From Sphagnum magellanicum (lineage: Eukaryota; Streptophyta; Sphagnopsida; Sphagnales; Sphagnaceae): DNA of 64,000 nucleotides. A program made the translations under genes and the position numbers. This document shows, piece after piece, positions 47,610-57,986 of the stretch; the stretch's first letter is position 1, and each line of letters opens with the position of its first letter. Below the pieces are notes generated by a model. That model made no database searches, had not been told where the DNA came from, and saw only the letters and a program-made list of their open reading frames with translations. The DNA lies in assembly GCA_021904315.1 (NCBI GenBank), contig CM038910.1:24066256-24130255 (forward strand). Direction: 5' to 3'.

Positions 47610-48411
47610 TTGAAGGACAATGTCATTGCAATTGTCATTAGTAGAGCATATAACAACATCAGAAGCTTTGTTTCACCTCAACTAGAAACATGCAATGTAA
47701 CACCAGATGGATTCCATTTCCAAAATAAAACTTGGACATTGAAAGAACTAACCCTAAGAAAACAACCTATCACATCAAATTGGTTTACAAAAATAAAGTT
47801 AATATTCAAGGTGAAGTTGAGAAACTCGAAGCTCGAACTGTTGTGAGGGGTTTTGAGTAAACTCATAGCTTAAATTATTTTAAAACTTTTGCACCAGTAA
47901 TAAGGTGAGAGATAATTAGGCTAGTGGTAACATTGACAAAGAAGGTGGAACATTAAACACTTTGATATTAAAACAACTTTCTTAAATGGAGATTTATGTA
48001 AGGAGCTTTTCATGTAACAACCTGAAGGTTTTGTATCACCTTGAAGAGAACATATCTTTTGTAAGTTCAAGAAGGCACTTTATGAACTTAAATAGGCATC
48101 AACAATTTGGTACTAGAAAAAATGACCAATTTATCAAAGATTTTGATTTTAATCATAGTGAGTTCGATCACAACTTGTATTTTAGAATAGGTTTTGATAG
48201 AAACATGGTGATCATCCTATTATATGTAGATAATTTTTTGATTGTTGTTGATTATAAGGGTGAGATAGAAAGGATTAGACATAAACTAATGAAAGCATTT
48301 GAAATGACCAATCTAAGAAGAATCAAATTACATAGGGATAGAATGGGTGGATTTTTTGAGTTCAACATGCTTGATTGCAAGTTAGCAAGGTGCAAATGCA
48401 TCAACATCTAA
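47610..48411 (+). pseudogene. copia reverse transcriptase remnant
   Basis: Fragments of the RT_copia domain lie in several frames: FNHSEFDHNLYFRI, then ILLYVDNFLIVVDYKGEIER (the YVDD box with the second Asp as Asn, about 48216-48260), and LMKAFEMTNL. Upstream NVIAIVISRAY and NWFTKIKLIFKVK are degraded finger segments. Confidence 0.7.
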
Positions 48412-48702
48412 AGCTACTTTTGAACATGAATTCACCCAAGTTGATGCAGCACTTTACATGAGAAAAGTTCGCCAACTTATATACCTAAATCATTGGGACT
48501 GATATTTCTCTAGTGATAAGCATTGTGTCAAGGTTTACGGCATAACTTCAAGAAACTCATATGGACATTGCAATGCAAATATTCAAGTATATAAAGGGTA
48601 TTCTAGTTTATGGCATTTTTTTTTGGCATGGGGAAGAGGGGACCCTTCAAGGTTACATAAACATAGAATGGGTAGGAGATTGTTAGTGTCAAAGGTTCAT
48701 TT

Positions 48703-49080
48703 TTGATTACATATTTATTCTTGGTATGTCACTTATTTCATGGAGTGCAAAGAAGCAACCTTCAATTGCAACTTCATCAACAAAAAATGGAATATCAAGT
48801 GATGATAGAAGCCTCCAAAAAAGACCATGTGATCGAGGTATATGTTGCTCAAAGACACATATTCAATCTAGTTAACAACCCTATATTTCACTATAGAACA
48901 AAACATGTAAAAATACAATACCATTTTATTAAAAAAGAAAGTGGATGAAAATCTCATTGACCTTCAATATACATACATGTCAATAGAGTGTCGACATCTT
49001 TACAAAGCCACTCAACAAGGTCAAGTTTGAGTATCTCATTAAAGCAATAGGAGTCATCTTTATAAGCAAACTAGCAAAAG
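48703..49080 (+). pseudogene. copia RNase H remnant
   Basis: The end of copia RNase H is recognisable as HIFNLVNNPIFHYRTKHVKI followed by QYHFIKKES and, shifted, the region matching the usual VDIFTKPL..KFEYLR ending. It closes the element's coding part. Confidence 0.7.
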
Positions 49081-50257
49081 AGATCTTTCTGGGTTCCGTG
49101 CAATTAGGTAGGAATGAATCATTCATTGTTGGTGGTGGTTTCTTGTTGCAAGAGTATTTGAATCATTTATTCATTCATTCATTCATTTTCGTGTGGAAAT
49201 GAATGAAATGCGTGAACTAGCTTCAAATTGATTGATGTGTGTGGTGTAGTAGAAAATAACATCCCCCACTATGAATGGGGCCTTGATTGATTGATGTGAG
49301 AATAGAGTCTAGACTATAGACCCCCCCAAAAAAATAAAATCATCCCACTATGAATGAGCTTTGATTGATTGATGTTGGTGCTCCTAGTAAGGGGAAAAAA
49401 AATGATCCAACACTAGATAGAGTCTCTACTCATCAGTTCCAAGGGCTTTTTAGTTCAGGAGCTTGGGAGTGTTTGAGAGGGAGGGTTTTTTTTTTTTTTT
49501 TTTTTCCCACTTTCTCTCTCTCTTTCCTTGTCAAGGAAATACCTTACCATGGACCAGGTAACCAGCAAGAGTGCACAAGTTACTGTGAATAATTAAGGTG
49601 CATGAGTTATCATGAATTCCCTAGTTGAGTGCATAGTGGAGTGTGCACAGGTTCAAACCATGATGAGGTTACCTGAGGTAACAACTCATTGCATGAGAGC
49701 ACTCCCACACAGAAGAATGTGAGTTGTGAGGTTCAATATATATATAATTATATATTGATCATATGTGAAAAAAATTGAGAATTTTTGTGTTTTTTTAATT
49801 TATAGGTCTATTATATTCTTCATGATTGCCCAATTTTAAAAAAAAAAAGAAAAAAATTATAAAAAATAAAAAATCAAAGTTGGCCATCAATCCCCTATTT
49901 CTTGGCCTTTTTTTTTTGGTACCTAATGAATTGAGAAAGCACACACCCCAGGTGTTATATAATAGAGCTACTTGTTGCCATTTGGCAGCTTGTAAGCCTT
50001 TTTTTTATAAGGCCTTTTTGTGCAAAGGTAAAAGTGGGGATTTCCTTTCTTGTGCAAAACATGCATACCTATTTGTTTCCTGGGTGGGTAAAAGAAAAAA
50101 GGGTGGTGTAATTTTTATATTGAGATGTCACATGTGAGGCTTAGTGATTTATTTTATTTTATTTTATTTAAATTTTTTTTGACAAGACTTTTGTTTTGTC
50201 AAAATGCTACCTAAAAAATGCCATTTCAACCTACACAAAAAATAATAATTGTGTGAG
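49081..50257. other. Spacer with short repeats, no gene
   Basis: Two copies of CACTATGAATG...TTGATTGATTGATGT lie about 80 bp apart (49268-49300 and 49347-49378). An ATTC tetranucleotide run lies at 49168-49188 and a T run at 49487-49505. ORFs here (49365-49592, 49826-50137) are of low complexity. Confidence 0.4.
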
Positions 50258-50353
50258 GTAATGCCCTTGCAACAAGGCATTACACCCTTACTCAAGTGGG
50301 AGGGATCTTACACCTACTTATTATAGGTGTAAGATCCTTCTCACTCTTGAGTA
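50258..50353. repeat. Two adjacent hairpins (possible MITE or small-RNA foldback)
   Basis: Hairpin 1 (50258-50283): GTAATGCCCTTG and CAAGGCATTAC around a 3-nt loop. Hairpin 2 (50289-50353): TACTCAAG-TGGGAGGGATCTTACACCTA pairs with the arm ending CTTGAGTA, with the central GGATCTTACACCTA perfectly matched, a loop of about 5-7 nt and a 2-nt bulge. No target duplication is obvious. Confidence 0.7.
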
Positions 50354-53300
50354 GGCAAAAGAACTCTATGGCTTTTTAAAGAGGGATGTTTAGAGATATA
50401 TATGGTGCCCTTCAAATATACAAGGAAATTTCTATGAGTGCTTTAGGAAAAGAAAAAGGTTACAAATTTGTTTAAAAGAATATGTGTGAATGAGGCTAGA
50501 TAGCAACACCAACACTTTGGCACTAACACATGTCTGTTGAAGAATTTTATTAATTAAATTTGAGGATTTTTTTTTCTTTTAAACATAATATTTCAAAATA
50601 TTTGTAAAGATTCTTCATTTTCCTTCAAAAAAATTTCTCTTTGAGAAAATTATTTGACATTTTAAAAAATAATATAATTTGTGCCAAAGTTGCCAAGGTA
50701 CTACATGAAGCTAGTTAGCTATCATCTATAGTTATGACATCTCTCTTTTTTTGGTGACACATTTAATTAATAAACACTTTTCTCTTGCCTTGTGAATAGG
50801 TATTTAGTATTTACCTTGAAAATGAGAAGCACATTGTTTTGGACAATTTGTATCAACCAAGGTTTTTTTTTCAATTTTGTGATATTGAAAATTTGGCAAC
50901 CCTTTTCCCAAAAAATAACAAAACTATTCAATTTTACACTAGAAAAAGCACATTAATTCAATTTGTTTTCAAAAAAAAATGTTGAAAAATATTTGCCACC
51001 TAATCTCGACCTTAATAGGCCTAAGTTAATAGAAGTGACTTTTAATTTTATGAAGATCCCATTAAACACTTTGGAATCCTTGATATGGTCAATAATAGTT
51101 GTGATTCATAAAGTGATCTAGTGGGTTTCCCAAAATGATGAGGAATCTACCATGTCCACTTGACCATATGTCACAAGAATGTCATATTTTATCGCCCTTG
51201 CAAAATATCTCTCATATTTACTTGAATTAATCAATGAGAGGAGTTATTTATGCAATTGGTTTTTCAATCACATTATAATTCAATTGAAAAAAAAATTTCA
51301 CCCAATTTTCATATTTCACAAATTTGATGTGACAAATAACTTATATTTGTGATGTCATGTGAGCAACATGTGCCATATAATCCAAGTTGCCACATGAACA
51401 ACCTATAAATTTTGAAAATGAAAACACTAATGTGGGTGTCTAGAAGATTGAATGTTAGTTTCGATTTTTAAATTTGCATGAGTATAATGACCAACATTTA
51501 CAAGTAATGCATTTACCCTTTTTTGCCCTATATTTTCCTTATGGATACAAGATTGATGTGTCCATACAATATATATGTTCATTTCCTTCACCTTGGTCTA
51601 CTTTTGGACCTTATGATGGTGGATAGGTAATACATCTTGAATATGCTCATCTATCCAACATTGTCAAACCTTAGGGACTAATTGACTTACATATTTTAAG
51701 CATGGGGTACCTATTGATCACCATGCATATGGCATGTCAATGGTCCAAGACCCCATGATGACAATGCATGTTGAAGCCCCATTTGTCCATGATAGTAATA
51801 GCATTCATGTGGGCAATTTCAAATGTACATCAATAAGTAATCTCACTTACCTTAATGCCAACCAAAGGTGGGTTAGTGGGTGAAGCATCTTCAATTTCAA
51901 AAAATCTAGTCAAATTAATATTCTTAGTTCAACTTGAAAGGTTCAATGCAATGAACTTTCATGACAACCATTAGAAAATATTCCTCTCATCAAGATTAAT
52001 GGAGAGCCTAACCTACTTGCCTAGTATCTACATGAGGGATGTTTTCAAGATGGATCACTAAAGCTTTAATATGCCATCCTTATTAAGGGTTCATGGTGTT
52101 AGGATTTTGTTGTTTTGCTAAGATGAATTCATTTGATAACCTTAGAATTAACTCAGGTGAAAAGTTGAATTGGTTAGAGAAAATAGTCTTGAATGGCTTC
52201 TTTGATGAGAGAAGGACTTAAACCTCACTCTTCTTCAATGGCATTGTACTACATCCACTTTTGCAACAATCTGAAAGTACCATGTGATTCTTTAGCCAAA
52301 TCCATCACAAAAGTGGTATGAACATGAATGAATTCATTGTATAACAACTTACAATGTAATACACTTTTGTTATTGTTTGTATTGTATTGCATAAGGAAAA
52401 TTATACATGGTACGATATGTTTTGCATATGATAGACCATACTTGTAAGGGTATATGACATGAATAATTATCCAACCTCTACACACCTCACCAAGAAAAAT
52501 TCAACCATTATAAAGTTAAACCTCCAAAATATAAATAGCAAGATAAAAATAGATAGTGGGTAAATTTGACATGTTTACTAACCAAGTGAAGTGACTCACT
52601 AAACAAAATTTCATTTATGAGTACATAATTTCTCGTATAGTGAAATTCTTGGATTTGAATTTTGGTTGCAATTCAAATGTAATTTGACAATGGATGTGTT
52701 CCTCACATTGACCACTTTGGTTGAGAACTGGGCTTTTAAGTTTTGAAAGAATCCTTTCCTTGCTTGTGTGCCAATGGAAAACTTAAATTTTATTTCATTT
52801 CAAACAAAGTTATCCGCAAAATCACCGTGTCTTTGGGCCTGCTTCCCCCCCTTCCCCCCAAATATCCCCTCTTTCAGTGGTATCTGGAAAGTAAGGAAAG
52901 TTTATTAAATCTCAGTATGAAATGCTGAAACTCAGCATTTAATGCACAAGGTTCGAGAGTAATTATAGTTATTGTACAGGTAGGAGCAGTGAACATATAT
53001 GTAGCAGCAGTGGAGGCGCTCAGGAAAAAGGAAAGACCGGATGAAACTCAGTGTACCACCAAAAGGAGTGGAAAGACTACATTGGGTCCGAGGTATTTCG
53101 TTTTGTAAAATTTTCATTCCCAGTTACGCATTTGATGCCCTATTATTATGCCAAATTTGGCCATTCTCACCCCCAGAATTGCATGACTTTACAGACAACT
53201 CTACTGTGTAGGTATTGATAACTGATTGTTGATGCATCAATAAGATGCAACCTTGACTATTAATCCAATATTGAAACATGTAAATAATTTGTGGCCATCA

Positions 53301-53935
53301 TTTACCTACCTATTAGTTTCATTGAAAGATTTTCATAGTTCTTATTGGAATGGTATTCAATACCTTTCTACATATTTGTTTTGGGTCAAGCTGGGTACCT
53401 ACCTTGCCAACAACGACGAGTATCAAATGAATTATGTCACCCAAAAATGTTGATAATTGTGAAACTGTAGTAAGTTGGCAGTTTTGACACTAATCATATC
53501 ATACAATGTGACCAAAATTGGGGGGAAAGAAGCCTCCCAATCATCCTTTTTTGCTTCCAAAACCAAAAAATAGACACTTATAAGACATGTACACATTGAA
53601 TTCTCCATCAAAACTTGAAACTAGGTAGCTCAATAGGAGAAGGCAATCAATCCAACTACTTGCAATCAATCAACCCCCTTGAGCCAACCTTTTGGAAAAA
53701 AAATTAATTGTTTAAAAACAATCATCACCTTCTTCATCATCATCATCATGGTGACAACCAACCCTACCTACTATGAATCAATAGCAACACAACAAGCTCT
53801 TTACCACCCTTGTGTTGCTTGGGAAGCCCACTCTAGATAGATCCAGCTGCATGAAATGGGCCCCCCCCTAGGACTACAACATTATTTTCACAAACACACT
53901 TGTACATAGTATATAATAATGTACTACTACTACTA
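50354..53935. other. AT-rich intergenic sequence, no gene recognised
   Basis: Short ORFs such as 52249-52485 antisense and 52743-52928 have no motif. A small perfect hairpin AATGCTGA-AAC-TCAGCATT lies at 52920-52938. Confidence 0.4.
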
Positions 53936-53949
53936 CACCACAAATTGTC

Positions 53950-54512
53950 ACAAACGCAATAACCTAACCTACAATCCCAATAAACTAACCCACAAACCCA
54001 ACTATGATTGTAACATAACCTACAATCCCACAAAACCTAACCCACAAGCCCAACTATGATTTTAAACTAACCTACAATCCCACTAAACCTAACTCACAAA
54101 CCCAACTATGATTGTAACCTAACCTACAATCCCACTAAACCTAACCCACAAACCCAACTATGATTTGTAACCTAACCTACACTCCCACTAAACCTAACTC
54201 ACAAACCAACTATGATTGTAAACTAACCTACAATCACACTCAACCCAACTCACAAACCCAATTATGATTGTAACCTAACCTACAATCCCACTAAACCTAA
54301 CTCACAAACCCAACTATGATTGTAACTTAACCTACAATCCCACTAAACCTAACCCACAAACCCAACTATGATTGCAACTAACCTACAATCCCACTAAACC
54401 TAACCCACAAACCCAATTATGATTGTAACCTAATCTACAATCCCACTAAACCTAACCCACAAACCCAATTATGATTGTAACCTAACCCACAAATCCAACT
54501 ATGATTGTAACC
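53950..54512. repeat. 52-bp minisatellite, about 11 units
   Basis: The unit reads roughly AACCTACAATCCCACTAAAC followed by CTAACCCACAAACCCAACTATGATTGTAACCT and repeats about 11 times, the last unit being shortened. Units differ by scattered substitutions and 1-3-nt indels. The length is not a multiple of three, so it is not coding. Confidence 0.85.
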
Positions 54513-55110
54513 GAACCCCCCTCTATCATTGCTGCAAAATTATTCTGTTGGAACCTTTTTGCCAGCTTGCTCCTCATCCAACACCCTCCTCTCTCACCGG
54601 GGCCCCCTTTTCTTCAACCCTGAACCCCCTCCTGACTCCTCACCCAACAGCAATATGGTCCTTTTTTTTGGTAGTAGAAAGCAAGCAATAATGCACCCCC
54701 CACACACCCCATGACTACTGGGTTCATGTCATTGATTTATGGCAGTAGATATTTGGAAGGACCCAAAGCATCCAAGATTTTCTATTTCATTTTCTAAGTA
54801 TCCTTTGCCCAAAAAAAAAACAAAACTAGGCTAGCTCCTTCCCCAAATGGCAGAAAAACACAAGAAAGAAAAAAACAAAGTGGCCCAAGGGAAAAAATAA
54901 AAAAATAAAAAAAAAAAATAATAAAAAAAAAATAACAATAAATCTTTAGAGAGAAAAGATTCTCACTTTCTTGGTCTTCTTCTTTTAAACTTAAACTTCC
55001 TTAAGTTATCACATTCCTTCTTCCATTAGTAAAAGATGCCATAATCAAACCCACCTTACCCACCCCCCCAACACATGACCTTTTTTTACTTGCTCGTCCT
55101 CAGGTAGAGG

Positions 55111-55143
<33 letters not shown>

Positions 55144-56040
55144 TTAAATAGGTTTTATTGGCCCTGCATTGTAAAGGCAGGAATATTGTACAACTCCTTC
55201 ATATTATGCCATTTCCTCAAAATTCGTCCCTTTTCCACACATTTTCAAGGTACTAGGGTATAAATAATCAAAATAGGGAGGTTAGAGAATAGTAAAGGAA
55301 GATGAATATGTGAAGGATTTATTATTATTAATATTAATATTAATATTAATTTTATTACTTTTTCTTTCTTTTTTTCTTTTGAGTTTTAAAATTTGTGATC
55401 AAGCATTGTACAAGCTAAATTAGAAAGATAATTTTTTTTTTCAGGTCTTTTTTTGTTGTGATTAAAGCGTTGTGTAAAGTAGTAGTAGAATGAATTAGAT
55501 ACCTAGTAGTATTTACACACTAGATTTATTTTAAAAAATGGTAATAATTTTCCCAACAAATTCCCTATTTTATTTTATTCATTCATTCATTTATTTATTT
55601 TTTTAATCTCTAGTGCAAACTGGGGCGTAAACATCAAAAAAAAATAAGCACAAAAAAAATCTCTCAAAGAATAAGCAAAATTAGTAGAATTTAATTTCTT
55701 TCATAAAAGAAATCAAAACTAGAACTTCCCCAATTTCCTTGTGGGAAAAAAACCCACAAAATTTATACCCCACAATTTTTTTCTAAAAAAAATATATTAA
55801 TTTTTAAAAAATAAAAATTAATAAATAAATAAATAACTGGGCAACTGTCACCTGTGGGCTAGAGGAAAAAAAAAAGAGCAAAGAAAATGAAATACCTACC
55901 ATTATTGAGGGGGCCCAACCAAACCAACCCAGTGACCCCAATGGCTAATAATTATTCATTCATTGATTGATGGTTTGGTTTAGTTTGGTTAGGTTTGGTT
56001 AGGTTTGGTTTAGTTAGGTACTCCCCCCCCCCCCCCACCC
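54513..56040. other. AT-rich spacer with microsatellites, distal promoter of CSI1
   Basis: It contains A-rich runs (54890-54935), an AGGC tetranucleotide array (55112-55140), an ATTA array (55319-55352), and GGTTTGGTTTAG-type repeats followed by a C run (55970-56036). No gene is seen. Confidence 0.45.
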
Positions 56041-56285
56041 CAAGTGCGAAATTCACAAGAGGAAAGCAAAACAAGCCAAAATCAACAAAACAAGGAAATC
56101 CAAGGAAAAAGGGAAGGGAAGCGCTTTTTTCCTTGTTTTCTGCTCTGGGGGAGAGGAACACAGAGAGAGGAGGGAGGGGAGCTTCAACTCCCAAATTTGC
56201 AATTTCTTTTCATTTCTTCTCCTCTCCTCTCTCTCTCTCTCTCTCTCTTTGTTGTGTGTGTCTGTCAGTGTGTGTGTGTGTTTGT

Positions 56286-56316
<31 letters not shown>

Positions 56317-57986
56317 TTGTTTTGAATTTTTTGGATTCTGTTCCAGGAGTTTTGCGCAAGAAGTTTTTGTAGCAGATTTTGTGATCTTGCTGCTGCTGGC
56401 TGCAATCAGCGATCTACATTCTTGTCTTTCTCTTTCGGCAGCAGCTGCCTAGTTGCTGCTCTTCTTCTTCTTCTTCTTCTTTTGCTTCTTCTTGCCTCTC
56501 TCTCACACTCACTGCATTGGCTCACGTGAAGGAAGGAAGGAAGGAAGGAACAACAACAATAACGCATCTCTCTCCTTTCGCATTCCGATCCGATTTTTCT
56601 TCTTCTTCTTCTTCTTCTTCTTCTTCTTGCTTCTTGTTTTTGCTGTTTTCTCGTTCTTTGTCAATTCTTTAGCTCCCTTCCATTTTCTCTTTCCTTGATA
56701 GACAGACGGACAGACAGACATAAAAGGAAGGTGGGAAGAAGAAGATGCAGCAATAAGTCGATGAGCGAGCGCTGGGCACAAAGGATGTGAAACAATTTTG
56801 CTGCTGCATTCTTTTGCCATGCCGCATTCCACTGAGGTATGTATTTGTTTTTCTTCTTTTTGGTTTTCTTTCTCGTGTGCCCTGTTGCGATCCTAGTGTT
56901 TGCGATCGGCTTTTGTTAAGTAAATTTTCTCGTCTCTTCGCTGTGGAGAAAAGAAGAGAAGAGAAGAACAGAACCGAACCGAACAGAGAAGAGGAGAGAT
57001 CTTCGGTGTGGCGTTAGTTTCGATGTATCGTCATCTTGAGATAGCAGCTGGTCCGGTCTCGTGTTTTGGAGGCTCAAGACAACCACGCAAAATGCTGTCT
57101 TTTTGTCCTCTTTGTTGTTGTGCTGTTTGATGATGGTGATGAGGATACTGTTTTTTGTGTGTGCCTTGGTGTTACTTTGTTTTTCTGTTGTCTAAGTAAT
57201 TTACATGTGTGCAGCCAGAGAGGAGTTTGATGGGATAGCAGCAGCAGCAGCGCTCTATCATCAGTGAAGTGCTGTAGCAGTCAAGCCTTGATCAGTTTTC
57301 CACTCTTCCAGTCACCAGTCATCAACTGAGGTATCTGTCTATCTATGTTGCTCAATTGAGGCTGAAATCGATGTGAAAACCTGTTTTTGGATCTTCTTTG
57401 CCGCCATCCATTGAATAGGAAAAACCAAGCAGCAAGAGATCAATGATAGAAGGGGCAAAGAAAAGCCCCCAACTTTTGCTCTGGAGAAAATTTCGGTCAA
57501 GAAAAAAAGTCATGTCAGGGGATCAAGAAGATCTGGATTTTTCTTGATGTGGATTCTTTTCAGTGGTGGTAGAGGCAGAGGGGGCACCTCACTCACATTT
57601 CAGAACCAATTACCGATTCTCAAGTTGTTACCAGATTCCCCATGTGTCTGGAGAGATACAAGAGTGTGATGACACTCAGATTGGGTGCTAGATCAATGTG
57701 GAATTCAGCATTGATTTTGTCTGGTGGATGTTGAAGGGGACATTATCAACCACCAGTGCTGCAACAATTAGAGCAGAATAGTAGTCTTCCATCCCTTTCA
57801 CAAATCACATTGCTTATTGTTATCTAGTCAGATCTGTACAAGATTCGGGCATGTAGAGGAATCAGAAGACCTGGCTGGATCCACTATTTCACCTGGTCCA
57901 GAAGAGGTAGCAGTTAGTTCTGGGGAATTGATGTTCTGAGCCATGAATACAGAAAATTCAGTTTGGCCTTGGTTGGGGTGCAGATC
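56041..57986 (+). promoter_or_regulatory. Promoter-proximal region and spliced 5' leader of CSI1
   Basis: CT microsatellites (56226-56248, 56290-56316), CTT runs (56461-56481, 56597-56628) and a GGAA run (56529-56549) give the pyrimidine-rich leader typical of plant housekeeping genes. Consistent splice signals suggest leader exons ending at 56836 (GAG|GTATGT), 57216-57330 (GCAG|CC to GAG|GTATCT), and resuming at 57984 (GTGCAG|ATC) three bases before the ATG. Short upstream ORFs lie at 56745-56756, 56761-56790 and 56819-56836 (the last continuing across the splice). The transcription start, probably near 56.2 kb, is not proven. Confidence 0.45.

Larger units (their letters stand above)
45390..49080 (+). 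mobile_element. Ty1/copia retrotransposon, decayed
   Basis: Plus-strand blocks occur in copia order: gag-like (45402-45623) with a decayed zinc knuckle (CYDC near 45920), protease (WFLDFGASSKPIT, about 46110-46150), GAG-pre-integrase and integrase (46450-46830 and 46823-47026), RT (47610-48411) and RNase H (48703-48948). Integrase before RT distinguishes copia from gypsy. Each block is in a different frame or interrupted, and catalytic residues are lost. LTRs could not be delimited. Confidence 0.8.

Noticed and set aside
53950-54512. A CRISPR-like array
   Set aside because: The units are contiguous with no distinct spacers and the context is plant nuclear DNA; it is a minisatellite.
56453-56698. 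ORFs in the CTT-rich leader (56044-56325, 56453-56698, 56509-56832 antisense)
   Set aside because: Their translations are runs of Phe, Leu, Ser or Lys created by microsatellites.
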